Assembly (NCBI RefSeq): GCF_039543825.1
Contig: NZ_BAABKM010000002.1
Span: 1,396,133-1,460,132 of the forward strand
Direction of reading: 5' to 3'
Length of the DNA stretch: 64,000 nucleotides
Origin: Nocardioides conyzicola
GTDB lineage: Bacteria; Actinomycetota; Actinomycetes; Propionibacteriales; Nocardioidaceae
Both the position numbers and the translations under genes were made by a program. Below are positions 33,201-40,400 of the stretch, piece by piece. A model generated the notes under the pieces. It was given only the letters and a program-made list of their open reading frames with translations, made no database searches and was not told the origin of the DNA. Within the stretch, counting starts at the first letter, position 1. Each line of letters begins with the position of its first letter.

Positions 33201-34298
33201 GGCGAGGGGCAGCACCGACTTGATGCCGAAGGGCTCGGCGAGCGCCTGGTTGAGGGTGACGGCGGAGACGACGCCCTCACCACCGCGCGAGTGGCCCATC
33301 AAGCCGACGTCGGAGAGGTCGAACCTGCCGACGAGGTCGGCGGCGGTGAGCGTCCCGGTCGGGACCGAGCCGGAGGCGTCGGCCGTCGTCGAGGCGAGCG
33401 CCTGGTCCAGGGTGAGGTCCTGGTTGAGCGCGGCGTCGTGGTAGCTGACCGGCTCGCCGGCGTTGGCCTGCTTGAGCATCTTGAGGCTGTCGATGACGAG
33501 CTGGCCGCGCGCGAGCGCACCGTTGTCGAGGGTCAGGCCCGCGTCGTTGGCGTTGATCGCGTTGGCCGAGATCGAGACGACGGCGTACCCGTGCGTCGCG
33601 AGGTTCTGGCCCAGCGCGTCGTACCCCTTGTAGCTCGGGATCTCGAAGCGGCCCGCGGCGCACGGCCAGCTGCCGCCGCTGCAGGAGCTGTGCCGTCCGT
33701 GCAGGAGGATCACGGTCGGGCGGGCGCCACCGGTGGTGGGCAGGTAGACGCGGCCCGTCATCTCGCCGCGGATGCCGCCGATGCCGGCCATCGGGATCGC
33801 CGCGTCGCCGAAGTCGTAGTCGTCCTCGGTGTAGCTGTAGGTGCCGGCCGCCGACGGGTCGTCGAGCAGCGCCTTCGCGGCCGAGCGGGACATCGCCTTG
33901 AGCGGCTTGGGCGCCTTGGCCGTCACCGGCGAGTCGGTCGGGGTCGACTGCGACGCACTGCCGCTGGACCACCCGAGCTCGACGTCGTCGGCGCCGAGGA
34001 CCGAGCGGTCGCTGGTGATCACGGACAGCGTGGTGCCGTCCGCCGACTCGGTGGCCACGCCGTAGCTCACGCCGTCCACCAGGAGGGTGGGGGCGTCGTC
34101 GACCATCGGCAGCGGGTCGTCGAGCTCGAGCGTGACCTGGAGGCCGGCCGGCACGGCCGAGATGCTCCAGTCCGGTCCGGACGCGAGTCCGGGATCGGCC
34201 GTCGCGGTCGGCGCCGTGAACAGCAGTCCACTGACGACGAGTCCGGCCGACGTCGACACCACGGCAGCGTGCCGTAGTGCGCGCAGGGGTGAACGCAT
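30288..34298 (-). CDS. Large secreted alpha/beta hydrolase with Ig-like repeats
   Basis: 1336 residues with a Sec signal peptide (about 1-34, ending TATA-DP). Residues about 150-520 form an alpha/beta hydrolase: VILLHGRHSSC near 196-206, then GHSRGG with nucleophile Ser337. Two cysteines near 206-213 may form a disulfide. After a carbohydrate-binding-like region (540-760), the C-terminal half is a chain of Big_3-type Ig-like domains: one around 980-1060 (GTVEFFDGETSLGS), two nearly identical 92-residue repeats (about 1058-1241) and a final lysine-rich Ig-like unit. No LPXTG anchor is seen. The substrate is unknown; the similarity is to chlorophyllase/PET-hydrolase-like secreted esterases in general. 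A separate promoter is expected in the 350 bp upstream. Confidence 0.85.
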   Translation of the reverse strand: MRSPLRALRHAAVVSTSAGLVVSGLLFTAPTATADPGLASGPDWSISAVPAGLQVTLELDDPLPMVDDAPTLLVDGVSYGVATESADGTTLSVITSDRSVLGADDVELGWSSGSASQSTPTDSPVTAKAPKPLKAMSRSAAKALLDDPSAAGTYSYTEDDYDFGDAAIPMAGIGGIRGEMTGRVYLPTTGGARPTVILLHGRHSSCSGGSWPCAAGRFEIPSYKGYDALGQNLATHGYAVVSISANAINANDAGLTLDNGALARGQLVIDSLKMLKQANAGEPVSYHDAALNQDLTLDQALASTTADASGSVPTGTLTAADLVGRFDLSDVGLMGHSRGGEGVVSAVTLNQALAEPFGIKSVLPLAPVDFGRMTVKDIPMLVMLPYCDGDVSNQQGQHFSDDSRYAFGDSVLRSTVWVMGADHNFFNTTWTPGAYPYATSDDWSPTGTSTKSDTVCSTAVAGNQRLSAADQYATGAAVMAAWFRLTLGGENALLPMFDGTTKPTLPSVPAADLRTIATAPAGARADINRFVTDGPAVTAIGSSTVGVCASAAGRTLPQSLPACATASTVRSTSAMPHWTPANFAPNVPASPMTRYTWTATSGTSASRITVRVPAAARNASAYQALTFNTAPDEAVVTGTDLTITVVDSAGATWSTLASAVNPLAVNRMPISGSTTLNKIVLQQVSIPVSSMTGINTADIREVRFAGANGADATATGGVYLTDLAFTNSSIGTPVVVGSSPTINVDPTSVEEGDTADTKSIAVYLTKPVDKTVSGYLTVIGSTASTGKAGLVGAKVTFAPGQTCQAVTVPTYGDITAPGTLLTNFKAAVSNPQGVITGSNAFNNLTVRDDDRGSGATPVTLAPAVGAQGDVCAEYAAKSVVGELATTDAEPAPGDKVTLTGTGFRSGESVAFTSGGSTLGSVIADASGTATFVEELAKDAVLGAFPVKAVGAGSGRTEKVDLSVLAPTETSLALSPETPGIKDPVTLTATVSGADTNGTVEFFDGETSLGSADVVEGVASLEVPAGFLAGPHSLTAVFGKTATADSSTSQLIAFTLTKGATTTMLQLSAPSTTYGTGATGTVTVEGADSGSVTVAYGDTEKELTLDESGVATFALPADLAVGSYTVTAAYAGTDELAAGEPATATYEVTKIPTSTSVQLSASSTKYGTGATGTVTVSGADAGTVTVAYDGTSTEVALSDAGVATFALPADLAVGSHPVTATYSGTATLAAGSPVSATYSVTKASTKTTATAPKSVVSGKKVTVKVTVKGVAGVAKPGGKVKVAYGSHQLTGTLSGAGTVSVPVKLTGKGATKIKVTYGGDSKYLTSTDTVTVKVVKK
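30577..31128 (-). repeat. Tandem 276-bp repeat encoding Ig-like domains
   Basis: Two adjacent units (30577-30852 and 30853-31128) are exactly 276 bp apart at corresponding bases. Each encodes a 92-residue Ig-like domain sharing YGTGATGTVTV and GVATFALPADLAVGS. High identity at DNA level points to recent duplication inside the gene and a chance of copy-number variation. Confidence 0.8.
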
Positions 34299-34650
34299 GA
34301 TGCTCCTCTGAGGGCAGGGCGAGGAGACCGCGCGGCAGTGAGGCCCGGCGGCGTCCTACGGGGGTTGCAGCGGTGGTGGCGTGAGACCAGTCCGTGACGA
34401 ACGCCGTCGTACGTCGCGGCCCGAGAAGGGGCACGGACGCCAGAGTCGACCGCAGATGCAACTTAAGAGCGCGCTGTGAAGCGAAGCGGCACGCAGTGTT
34501 ACGACTCGGGACCAGTACCTGCCGACTATGTTTCCGGACTGTCAACGTCGGCTGGTCTGTGGATAGATCTCACCGCTCGGCGATTTCCGCCGGCGGATCT
34601 CCGGCCGGGGATCGTGGTGCCACTCAATTCATCCGGCGGCGAGAAATGCC
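34299..34650. promoter_or_regulatory. 352-bp gap upstream of the secreted hydrolase
   Basis: No gene is supported. The sequence is less G+C rich than its surroundings, particularly at 34455-34640. A TTGACA-like word occurs on the minus strand near 34540, but no matching -10 follows at the right distance. The leader and promoter of the hydrolase gene should lie in the first 150 bp. Confidence 0.35.
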
Positions 34651-34681
34651 GAAAGCCCCGGGTCGAGGACCCGGGGCTTTC
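34651..34681 (-). terminator. Rho-independent terminator of tRNA-Ser
   Basis: A perfect 14-bp stem (GAAAGCCCCGGGTC / GACCCGGGGCTTTC) with a 3-nt loop begins 9 nt after the tRNA 3' end on the minus strand, followed by a T-containing stretch (GGCATTTCTC). The A/T ends of the stem supply part of the U tract. Confidence 0.85.
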
Positions 34682-34689
34682 AGACTGAC

Positions 34690-34779
34690 TGGCGGTGGCG
34701 GTGGGATTTGAACCCACGGTGGGTGTGACCCCACACAACATTTCGAGTGTTGCACCTTCGGCCGCTCGGACACGCCACC
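34690..34779 (-). tRNA. tRNA-Ser (anticodon CGA)
   Basis: On the minus strand a 7-bp acceptor stem (GGTGGCG / CGCCACC) closes a class II tRNA. The anticodon stem CAACA/TGTTG encloses the loop CTCGAAA with anticodon CGA, reading UCG. A long variable arm and the T loop GTGGG-TTCAAAT-CCCAC follow. The discriminator is G and CCA is encoded (34690-34692). A possible -10 (TAACCT) lies about 8 nt upstream. Confidence 0.96.
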
Positions 34780-34817
34780 GCCGGAGAGGTTACCGGAGGG
34801 CCTGGGTGGCGACGAAA

Positions 34818-35408
34818 TCAGGTCGCCGGCCGGGGCGCCCAGCCCGGATCGCGCCCGGTGGCGCCGGCGAGCCGGTCGAGAGCCGGGGCGTCGGCGGGCA
34901 CCGGCACGGGCGGGCCGAAGGGGCCGGTGCCGGCCTCGGGCGGGGGCTCGAACCCGGACGCGAAGCCCAGCGAGGCGAGCACGGCTGTCTCGTCCGGGGC
35001 GTAGGGCTGGCCGGTGGCGCGGGCCAGGTCCCAGCCGTGCACGACCACCTCGTCGAGGGCGACCAGGGCCACCATCTCCGCGGGCATCTCGATGGGTCCG
35101 GCCATCGTCAGGCCGTCGTACGCCGAGGGCTCGGACCACGCTGCCGCCAGCCGGTCGAGAGCGGCCGGGATGTCCTCGCGCCAGGCGGGTGGGAGCTGCA
35201 CACCGTCGACGGAGGGCTGTCCCCCGTCCGGGAGGGGCTCCTTGTGCGCGGAGAGCGTGAAGGCCAGGGTCAGGCCGGCGACGTGGTCGAGCAGGTCGGC
35301 GACCGAGTAGTCCGGGCACGGGGTCGGGTCGGCCAGCTGGTCGTCGCGGATGTCCGCGACGACCGCGGCCAGCGCCCGGGTGGCGGCTCCGAAGTCGATG
35401 AGGTCCAT
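34818..35408 (-). CDS. TIGR03086-like DinB/MDMPI family protein
   Basis: 196 residues. The pattern DQLADPTPCPDYSVADLLDHVAG, in which a cysteine and a histidine (the latter in LLDHV) contribute to a metal site, and a later VVHGWDLARATGQP are the hallmarks of the TIGR03086 branch of the DinB/mycothiol-dependent maleylpyruvate isomerase superfamily. Members form four-helix bundles that bind a divalent metal; most actinobacterial ones are thought to be mycothiol-linked but are uncharacterised. It lies alone between the tRNA and the CocE-like gene, with 55 bp to the latter. The annotation rests on motif resemblance and length. Confidence 0.85.
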   Translation of the reverse strand: MDLIDFGAATRALAAVVADIRDDQLADPTPCPDYSVADLLDHVAGLTLAFTLSAHKEPLPDGGQPSVDGVQLPPAWREDIPAALDRLAAAWSEPSAYDGLTMAGPIEMPAEMVALVALDEVVVHGWDLARATGQPYAPDETAVLASLGFASGFEPPPEAGTGPFGPPVPVPADAPALDRLAGATGRDPGWAPRPAT

Positions 35409-35463
35409 GGCGACTCCGACCGGGCGGCCGCCCGGAACTCATCGCTCCGGGATCGACCCCGGA

Positions 35464-37335
35464 TCAGCCGAGGCCCGGGATCGTGAGGACGGACGGGTAC
35501 TTCGCCGAGTTGTGGATGGTCAGCCCGGTCAGCGTCCCCGGCAGGTCGGGCACGGTCGGGAGCAGGTGCACCACGTCGAAGGACTGGATCGCGATCCGCA
35601 GGCGGTGACCCTTCGCGATCTTGGCGGCCGTGGGGAAGACCTCGACGTCGACCGGGGCGACCTGGCCGTTGGCGAGAGGCTTCTTCGACGCCTTCGTGAA
35701 GGGGTGGAACGGCTGCAGCACCTGGCCGTCGAGGTAGCGGGTCCGCGACCTGTCGAGCGCTCGCTGCGAGACGACCTGCCAGCCGCCGGTCAGGCGGGTC
35801 ACCTTGCCGTTCGGCGCGACGTCGGACACCGAGACCGACAGCATGCCGTCGCCGCTGGCGCTGGAGGTGTAGAGCCGGGCGTTGATCGGCCCGCGCAGCC
35901 GGACGGCACGGTCGAGCGGGCCGGTCTGGAAGACCACCCCGGTCGTGTCGTTGGACGCGTTGTCGCTCCAGCACGGGAGGTCGGCGAGCGCCGCCTCGGG
36001 CAGACCAGCGGTCCACTGGTTGCTGGAGCGGGTGCACAGGCCGGACACCGGGACCGGCGGCACGTACGCCGTTCCGGCCGCCACCTTGTCGCCCCGGGTG
36101 AGGGCGCCGGCGCCGCCACCGGCCGCGGCCGATCCGGTGAGCCTGAAGGTCTCGGCGCGCTGGTTGCCGATCCAGTGCTGGGCCTTGGTCCACCGGCCGC
36201 TGCCCTGCTCGTAGTAGGTGATCGGCGGGATGTCGGTGTCGAGGGTCGGGTCCTTGATGCCGCGGACGTAGCGGTCGAACCACCGCAGCTGCAGCTCGCT
36301 CAGGCTGCCGTGGCCGGCCTTGCCGACGTCGGCGCCGGACGAGCCCTCGAGGTGGTCCCACGGGCCGATGATCATCTTGGTCGGGACCCCGCGGCCCTGG
36401 AGGTTCTCGAAGATCAGCGGGGTGCCCCGCTGGAAGAGGTCGAACTCGCCGCCGATCAGGAAGGTCGGGACGTCGACCCGGTTGACCACGCGCGACGGTG
36501 AGCGGTCGCGGTAGAACTTCCCGTCGTACGCCGAGTCGCCGCCGGTGACCGCGTCGAGCAGGAGCGGCAGCGTGAAGGTGGCCGCGGCGCCGAGGTGGTC
36601 GATCAGCGCGCCGAAGCCGGACTGCGGGTCGGTCGCGGTGACCGCGGGCGGGATGACCCCGGTCGTCGTCACCAGACCGAGCCAGAGGGGGATGAAGCCG
36701 ACGTCGATCTGCCCGCCGGAGGCGACGACGTCGCGGTAGACGTCGGCGGCCGGGACCTGCGGGAAGATCGCCTCGAGGCCCTTCGGTCGCTGGCCGGCCG
36801 CGAAGAGCTGGCTGATCCCCATGTAGGACGGGCCGTTCATCCCGATCCTGCCGTTGCTCCACGGGCGCTTGCGCGAGTGCGCCCACTCGACGATCTCGCC
36901 GGCGTCCTTGTCCTCGCGACGGCTGAACGCCGCCCACGAGCCCTCGGAGCTGCCGGTGCCGCGGGCGTCGACGGTCAGGTGCGCGTAGCCGCGCTGCACC
37001 AGGTAGTCGGAGCCCGCACCCGAGAGGGGGCTGCCGCCGGACGCGCTCTTGTTGTACGCCGTGATCGTGATGATCACCGGCAACCGCTTGCGCACCGCGG
37101 TGCCGTCGGCCTTGGCCGGGAGCACCAGGTCGCCGCGCAGCACGGTGCCGTCGTCCATCGGGATCGCGAGGTCCTGCTGGGTGACCGTGCCCGGATAGGT
37201 GGCCGGGCGGGGCTTCCACCCGGCGCGCGCGGCGGGCGCCGCGTCGGCGGACCCGGCGGGCCCCGCGACCGCGACGACGCTGGACAGCGCCAGCGCGGAG
37301 ACCAGGGTCAGGACGATGCTGCGGCTTCGGTTCAC
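35464..37335 (-). CDS. Secreted CocE/NonD (X-Pro dipeptidyl-peptidase S15) hydrolase
   Basis: 623 residues with a Sec signal peptide (about 1-33, ending DAAPA). The S15/CocE core has the nucleophile elbow GPSYMG with Ser170, acid Asp in GGEFDLF and His in IGPWDHLEG. The middle portion holds the helical cap, and the C-terminal part (about 420-620) is the jelly-roll domain of the family (VRLRGPINARLYTSSASGDG). Enzymes of this type hydrolyse esters or amide bonds such as beta-lactam side chains or X-Pro dipeptides; the substrate here is unknown. The gene is isolated from the GH78 gene by a 41-bp palindrome. No operon partner is seen. Confidence 0.88.
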   Translation of the reverse strand: MNRSRSIVLTLVSALALSSVVAVAGPAGSADAAPAARAGWKPRPATYPGTVTQQDLAIPMDDGTVLRGDLVLPAKADGTAVRKRLPVIITITAYNKSASGGSPLSGAGSDYLVQRGYAHLTVDARGTGSSEGSWAAFSRREDKDAGEIVEWAHSRKRPWSNGRIGMNGPSYMGISQLFAAGQRPKGLEAIFPQVPAADVYRDVVASGGQIDVGFIPLWLGLVTTTGVIPPAVTATDPQSGFGALIDHLGAAATFTLPLLLDAVTGGDSAYDGKFYRDRSPSRVVNRVDVPTFLIGGEFDLFQRGTPLIFENLQGRGVPTKMIIGPWDHLEGSSGADVGKAGHGSLSELQLRWFDRYVRGIKDPTLDTDIPPITYYEQGSGRWTKAQHWIGNQRAETFRLTGSAAAGGGAGALTRGDKVAAGTAYVPPVPVSGLCTRSSNQWTAGLPEAALADLPCWSDNASNDTTGVVFQTGPLDRAVRLRGPINARLYTSSASGDGMLSVSVSDVAPNGKVTRLTGGWQVVSQRALDRSRTRYLDGQVLQPFHPFTKASKKPLANGQVAPVDVEVFPTAAKIAKGHRLRIAIQSFDVVHLLPTVPDLPGTLTGLTIHNSAKYPSVLTIPGLG

Positions 37336-37350
37336 ACGGTGACAACGAGC

Positions 37351-37391
37351 CGAGCCCGGAGATGTAACGCGGCGTTACATCTCCGGGCTCG
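37351..37391. terminator. 41-bp perfect palindrome after the rhamnosidase gene
   Basis: Two 20-bp exact arms (first arm CGAGCCCGGAGATGTAACGC) flank a single G. It lies 14 bp after the rhamnosidase stop and 15 bp before the start of the CocE-like gene on the same strand. It is symmetric enough to terminate on either strand and may overlap the CocE promoter. Confidence 0.75.
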
Positions 37392-37405
37392 TCACGCCAC
37401 CGGCG

Positions 37406-40400
37406 TCAGACGACCTTGACCGTGCGCGGGGCCGAGGTCGAGCCGGCGACCACGGACGATCCGGCGTACGTCGCCGTGACCTTGTGCTTGCCCTTGCGCT
37501 TGATCACGATCGTCGCGCTGGCCTTGCCCTTCTTCAGCACCACCGTCTTGACCGCCTTGCCGTCCACCCGGACCACGACCTTGCCGGTCGCCGTCGGCGA
37601 CGAGGCGACCGTGACGCTCACCTTCAGCGACTTCCCCTTCTTCACCTTGGTCTTGTTGACGCCGACCTTGGTGGAGGAGGTGGCCTTGGCGACCTTCGCG
37701 GTGGCGGTGGAGACCGAGGTCCCCGGTGCCTTGCCGGCCTTGGCGGCCGTGACCCGGACCGAGATCCGGTGACCCACGTCGGCGGCCCCGAGCTTGAGCG
37801 TGGCGCCGGTCGCGCCCGCCACCGGGTTCCCGTCGCGGAGCCACTGGCGGGCGAAGGTCAGGCCCTTGGTGTTCCAGGACCCGGTGGTGGCCGTCAGCGT
37901 CGAGCCGTACTTCGCGGCGCCGGTGACCTGCGGGGCCACCAGTGCCTCGACGGTCGCGACGTCCGAGAGGTCGACCGTCTGGTGACGGACCGCCTCGGGG
38001 TTGCCGGCCACGTCGGTCGAGGCGAAGTCGACCAGGTGCTCACCGAAGCCCTGCACGGTGACCGCACCAGCGCCGAGCGTGACCCAGTCGCCGCCGTCGA
38101 TGCGGTAGACGGTCTGCGCCACGCCGCTGAGCGCGTCGGCAGCGGTGAACGACAGCGTCGCGGAGTCGGCGCCCTCGATCCCGGAGCCCCGGGTGGCCGC
38201 CAGCGTCGTCTCGGGTGCGGTCTGGTCGATCCACACCGGCAGCGTCTGCGTCCCGGACGAGTTGTCCGCCGCGTCGGCGGCCCGGTAGGACAGCGTGTGC
38301 TTGCCCTCCCCGGAGACCACCACCGGTGCGACGTACTCCTGCCAGGTGGCACCGTCGCCGGTCTCGACGACCGGTGCCTCGTCCCGGTTGTCGGCCGCGG
38401 AGACCGCGACCGTCGCGTCGCTGCGGTACCAGCCGGCATCGCCGACCGTCCCGGAGGTGACCGACGCCGAGACGTCCGGCGCCTGCGTGTCGGCCGGTAC
38501 GCCGAGCACCCACAGGTCGGCGATCGACGGGTCGAAGAACCCGCTCGCGTCCATGGGGTACTCGAACTTGATCCGCACGTTGCCGTCGTTGTCGAGGACG
38601 GCGGGGTCGTCGACCAGCAGGTCGTAGACCTTGATGCCCGCACCGGTCTCCGTGCGCGGCACCAGCTGGGTCTTCACCAGGGTGTCGTCCACGTAGACGT
38701 GGTACTTCTTCGTCCGCGCACCGTCGAAGGTCTCGATGTCGCGCAGCACGAAGGGCTGACCCGGCGTGACGTCCACCGTGGCCGAGTACCACGCACCCGG
38801 CGTGGCCGAGTTGGCGTAGCGGCGGGTGTAGCCCGCCTCGGTGTTGGTGCCGCTGCTCGCCGACTTCATCAGGTTGTGCGCGGACTCCGAGGGCCCGTCA
38901 CCGAAGTCGACGTGGTCCAGCACGCCGGCGGTCGGCGGCGTCGCCAGGGCGAACACCGGGTTGGCGTCGGCCGAGACCAGGCTGGCGCCTGCGCGGCGCA
39001 GCTCCACCGTCGCCGCGACCGGTCCGGCCACGAAGTCCAGCGGGACGACGACCGGCACCTCGGCGGTGGCGCTGCCACCCGCAGGGACGGTCACCCGGGC
39101 CGACGGCACGGACTTCCAGCCCGCGGGCAGCGTCACGACGACGTGGCCGTCGATGGCCTCGTTGCCGTCGTTGGTGAGCGGCACCGTCAGCGTGGCGTGC
39201 TCGGTCGGGTCGGCGTCACCCATGGTGGCGGCGACCGTCCCGATCGCCAGTCCCGACGTCACCGTGGCCCAGTCGGCCGTGGTGTCGGTGAGCGTGAGCT
39301 CCTGGCCACCGATCGTGTACGTGAGCGTCAGGTCGGCGTCGAACGAGCCCGGCACCTGGTGCTTCGGCACCGTGAAGGTCACCGGCAGCTGGGCGCTCGC
39401 ACCCACGGCGAGGGAGCCGAGGGTGGCGTTCGCCATGCCCCAGCCGTCGACCGCGACCGTGGCATCGAGACCGGTGACCGGTCCCGCCCCGGCGTTGGTG
39501 ACGTCGACCGTGCCGGCGACGGTCGTCCCCGGCAGGGCCGACCCGGAGACCGGCGGCAGCGCGACCTGGATGCCCAGGCTCGCGGTCAGCGCCCGCACCA
39601 GCTGCGCCTCGATCGCGCCGAGCCGACCGTCCAGGTCGGAGCGGACCGACTGACCGACGCCGGAGGACGCCAGCCAGGAGCGCAGTGTCTTCACACCGGC
39701 GAGAGCGTCCTGCAGGTCACCCGTGGCCGAGTCCCCGGCCAGGACGGTGAGCAGCGCCGAGCTGACGTCGTCGCGGACGTTGGCCAGGCCGCCGTCCAGG
39801 TGCTCGGCGTCAGCACCGCCGAGGTCCTCGCTCTCGGCGAGGTCGCCGACGTGCGTGCGGAGCTGGTCGACCGAGCCGATGATCGCGCCCAGCCGCTCGT
39901 TGGCGGCCGTGACCTCGAACTCGTAGTGACCCGACCCGACCGTGACCGTGACCGTGCCGTCGGCGGCGGTCACGTCGGTGACGCCGTCGACGTCGGCCAG
40001 CAGGTGACCGCCCTCGGTGACGGCGTACTGGTTGCCCGCCGGCACCACGATGTCCGCGGTGGTGTTGACCGGGACGTCGACGGCGAGGGACAGGTCGTCG
40101 CCGGTCGTGGTCCAGTCGGTGTCGATCGCGCCGTAGACGGAGTCGTAGTGGCCCGACCCGTGGGTCAGGGCACCGCCGACGGCCGGCTTGACCTGGATCT
40201 TCTGGTAGCCGGGCTCGAGCGCCTTGATGGCACCGATGTTCTGGTACATCCAGTCGCCCACCGCGCCGTACGCGTAGTGGTTGAAGGAGTTCATGCCCTC
40301 GTCGCCGAAGCTGCCGTCGGGGCCGATGGAGTTCCAGCGCTCCCACATGGTGGTGGCGCCGTGCTGGATCTCGTAGCCCCAGGACGGGTAGTCCTTCTTG

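Noticed and set aside
34690..34779. tRNA-Ser as the attachment site of an integrated element
   Set aside because: No integrase, excisionase or direct repeat of the tRNA 3' end was seen on either side.
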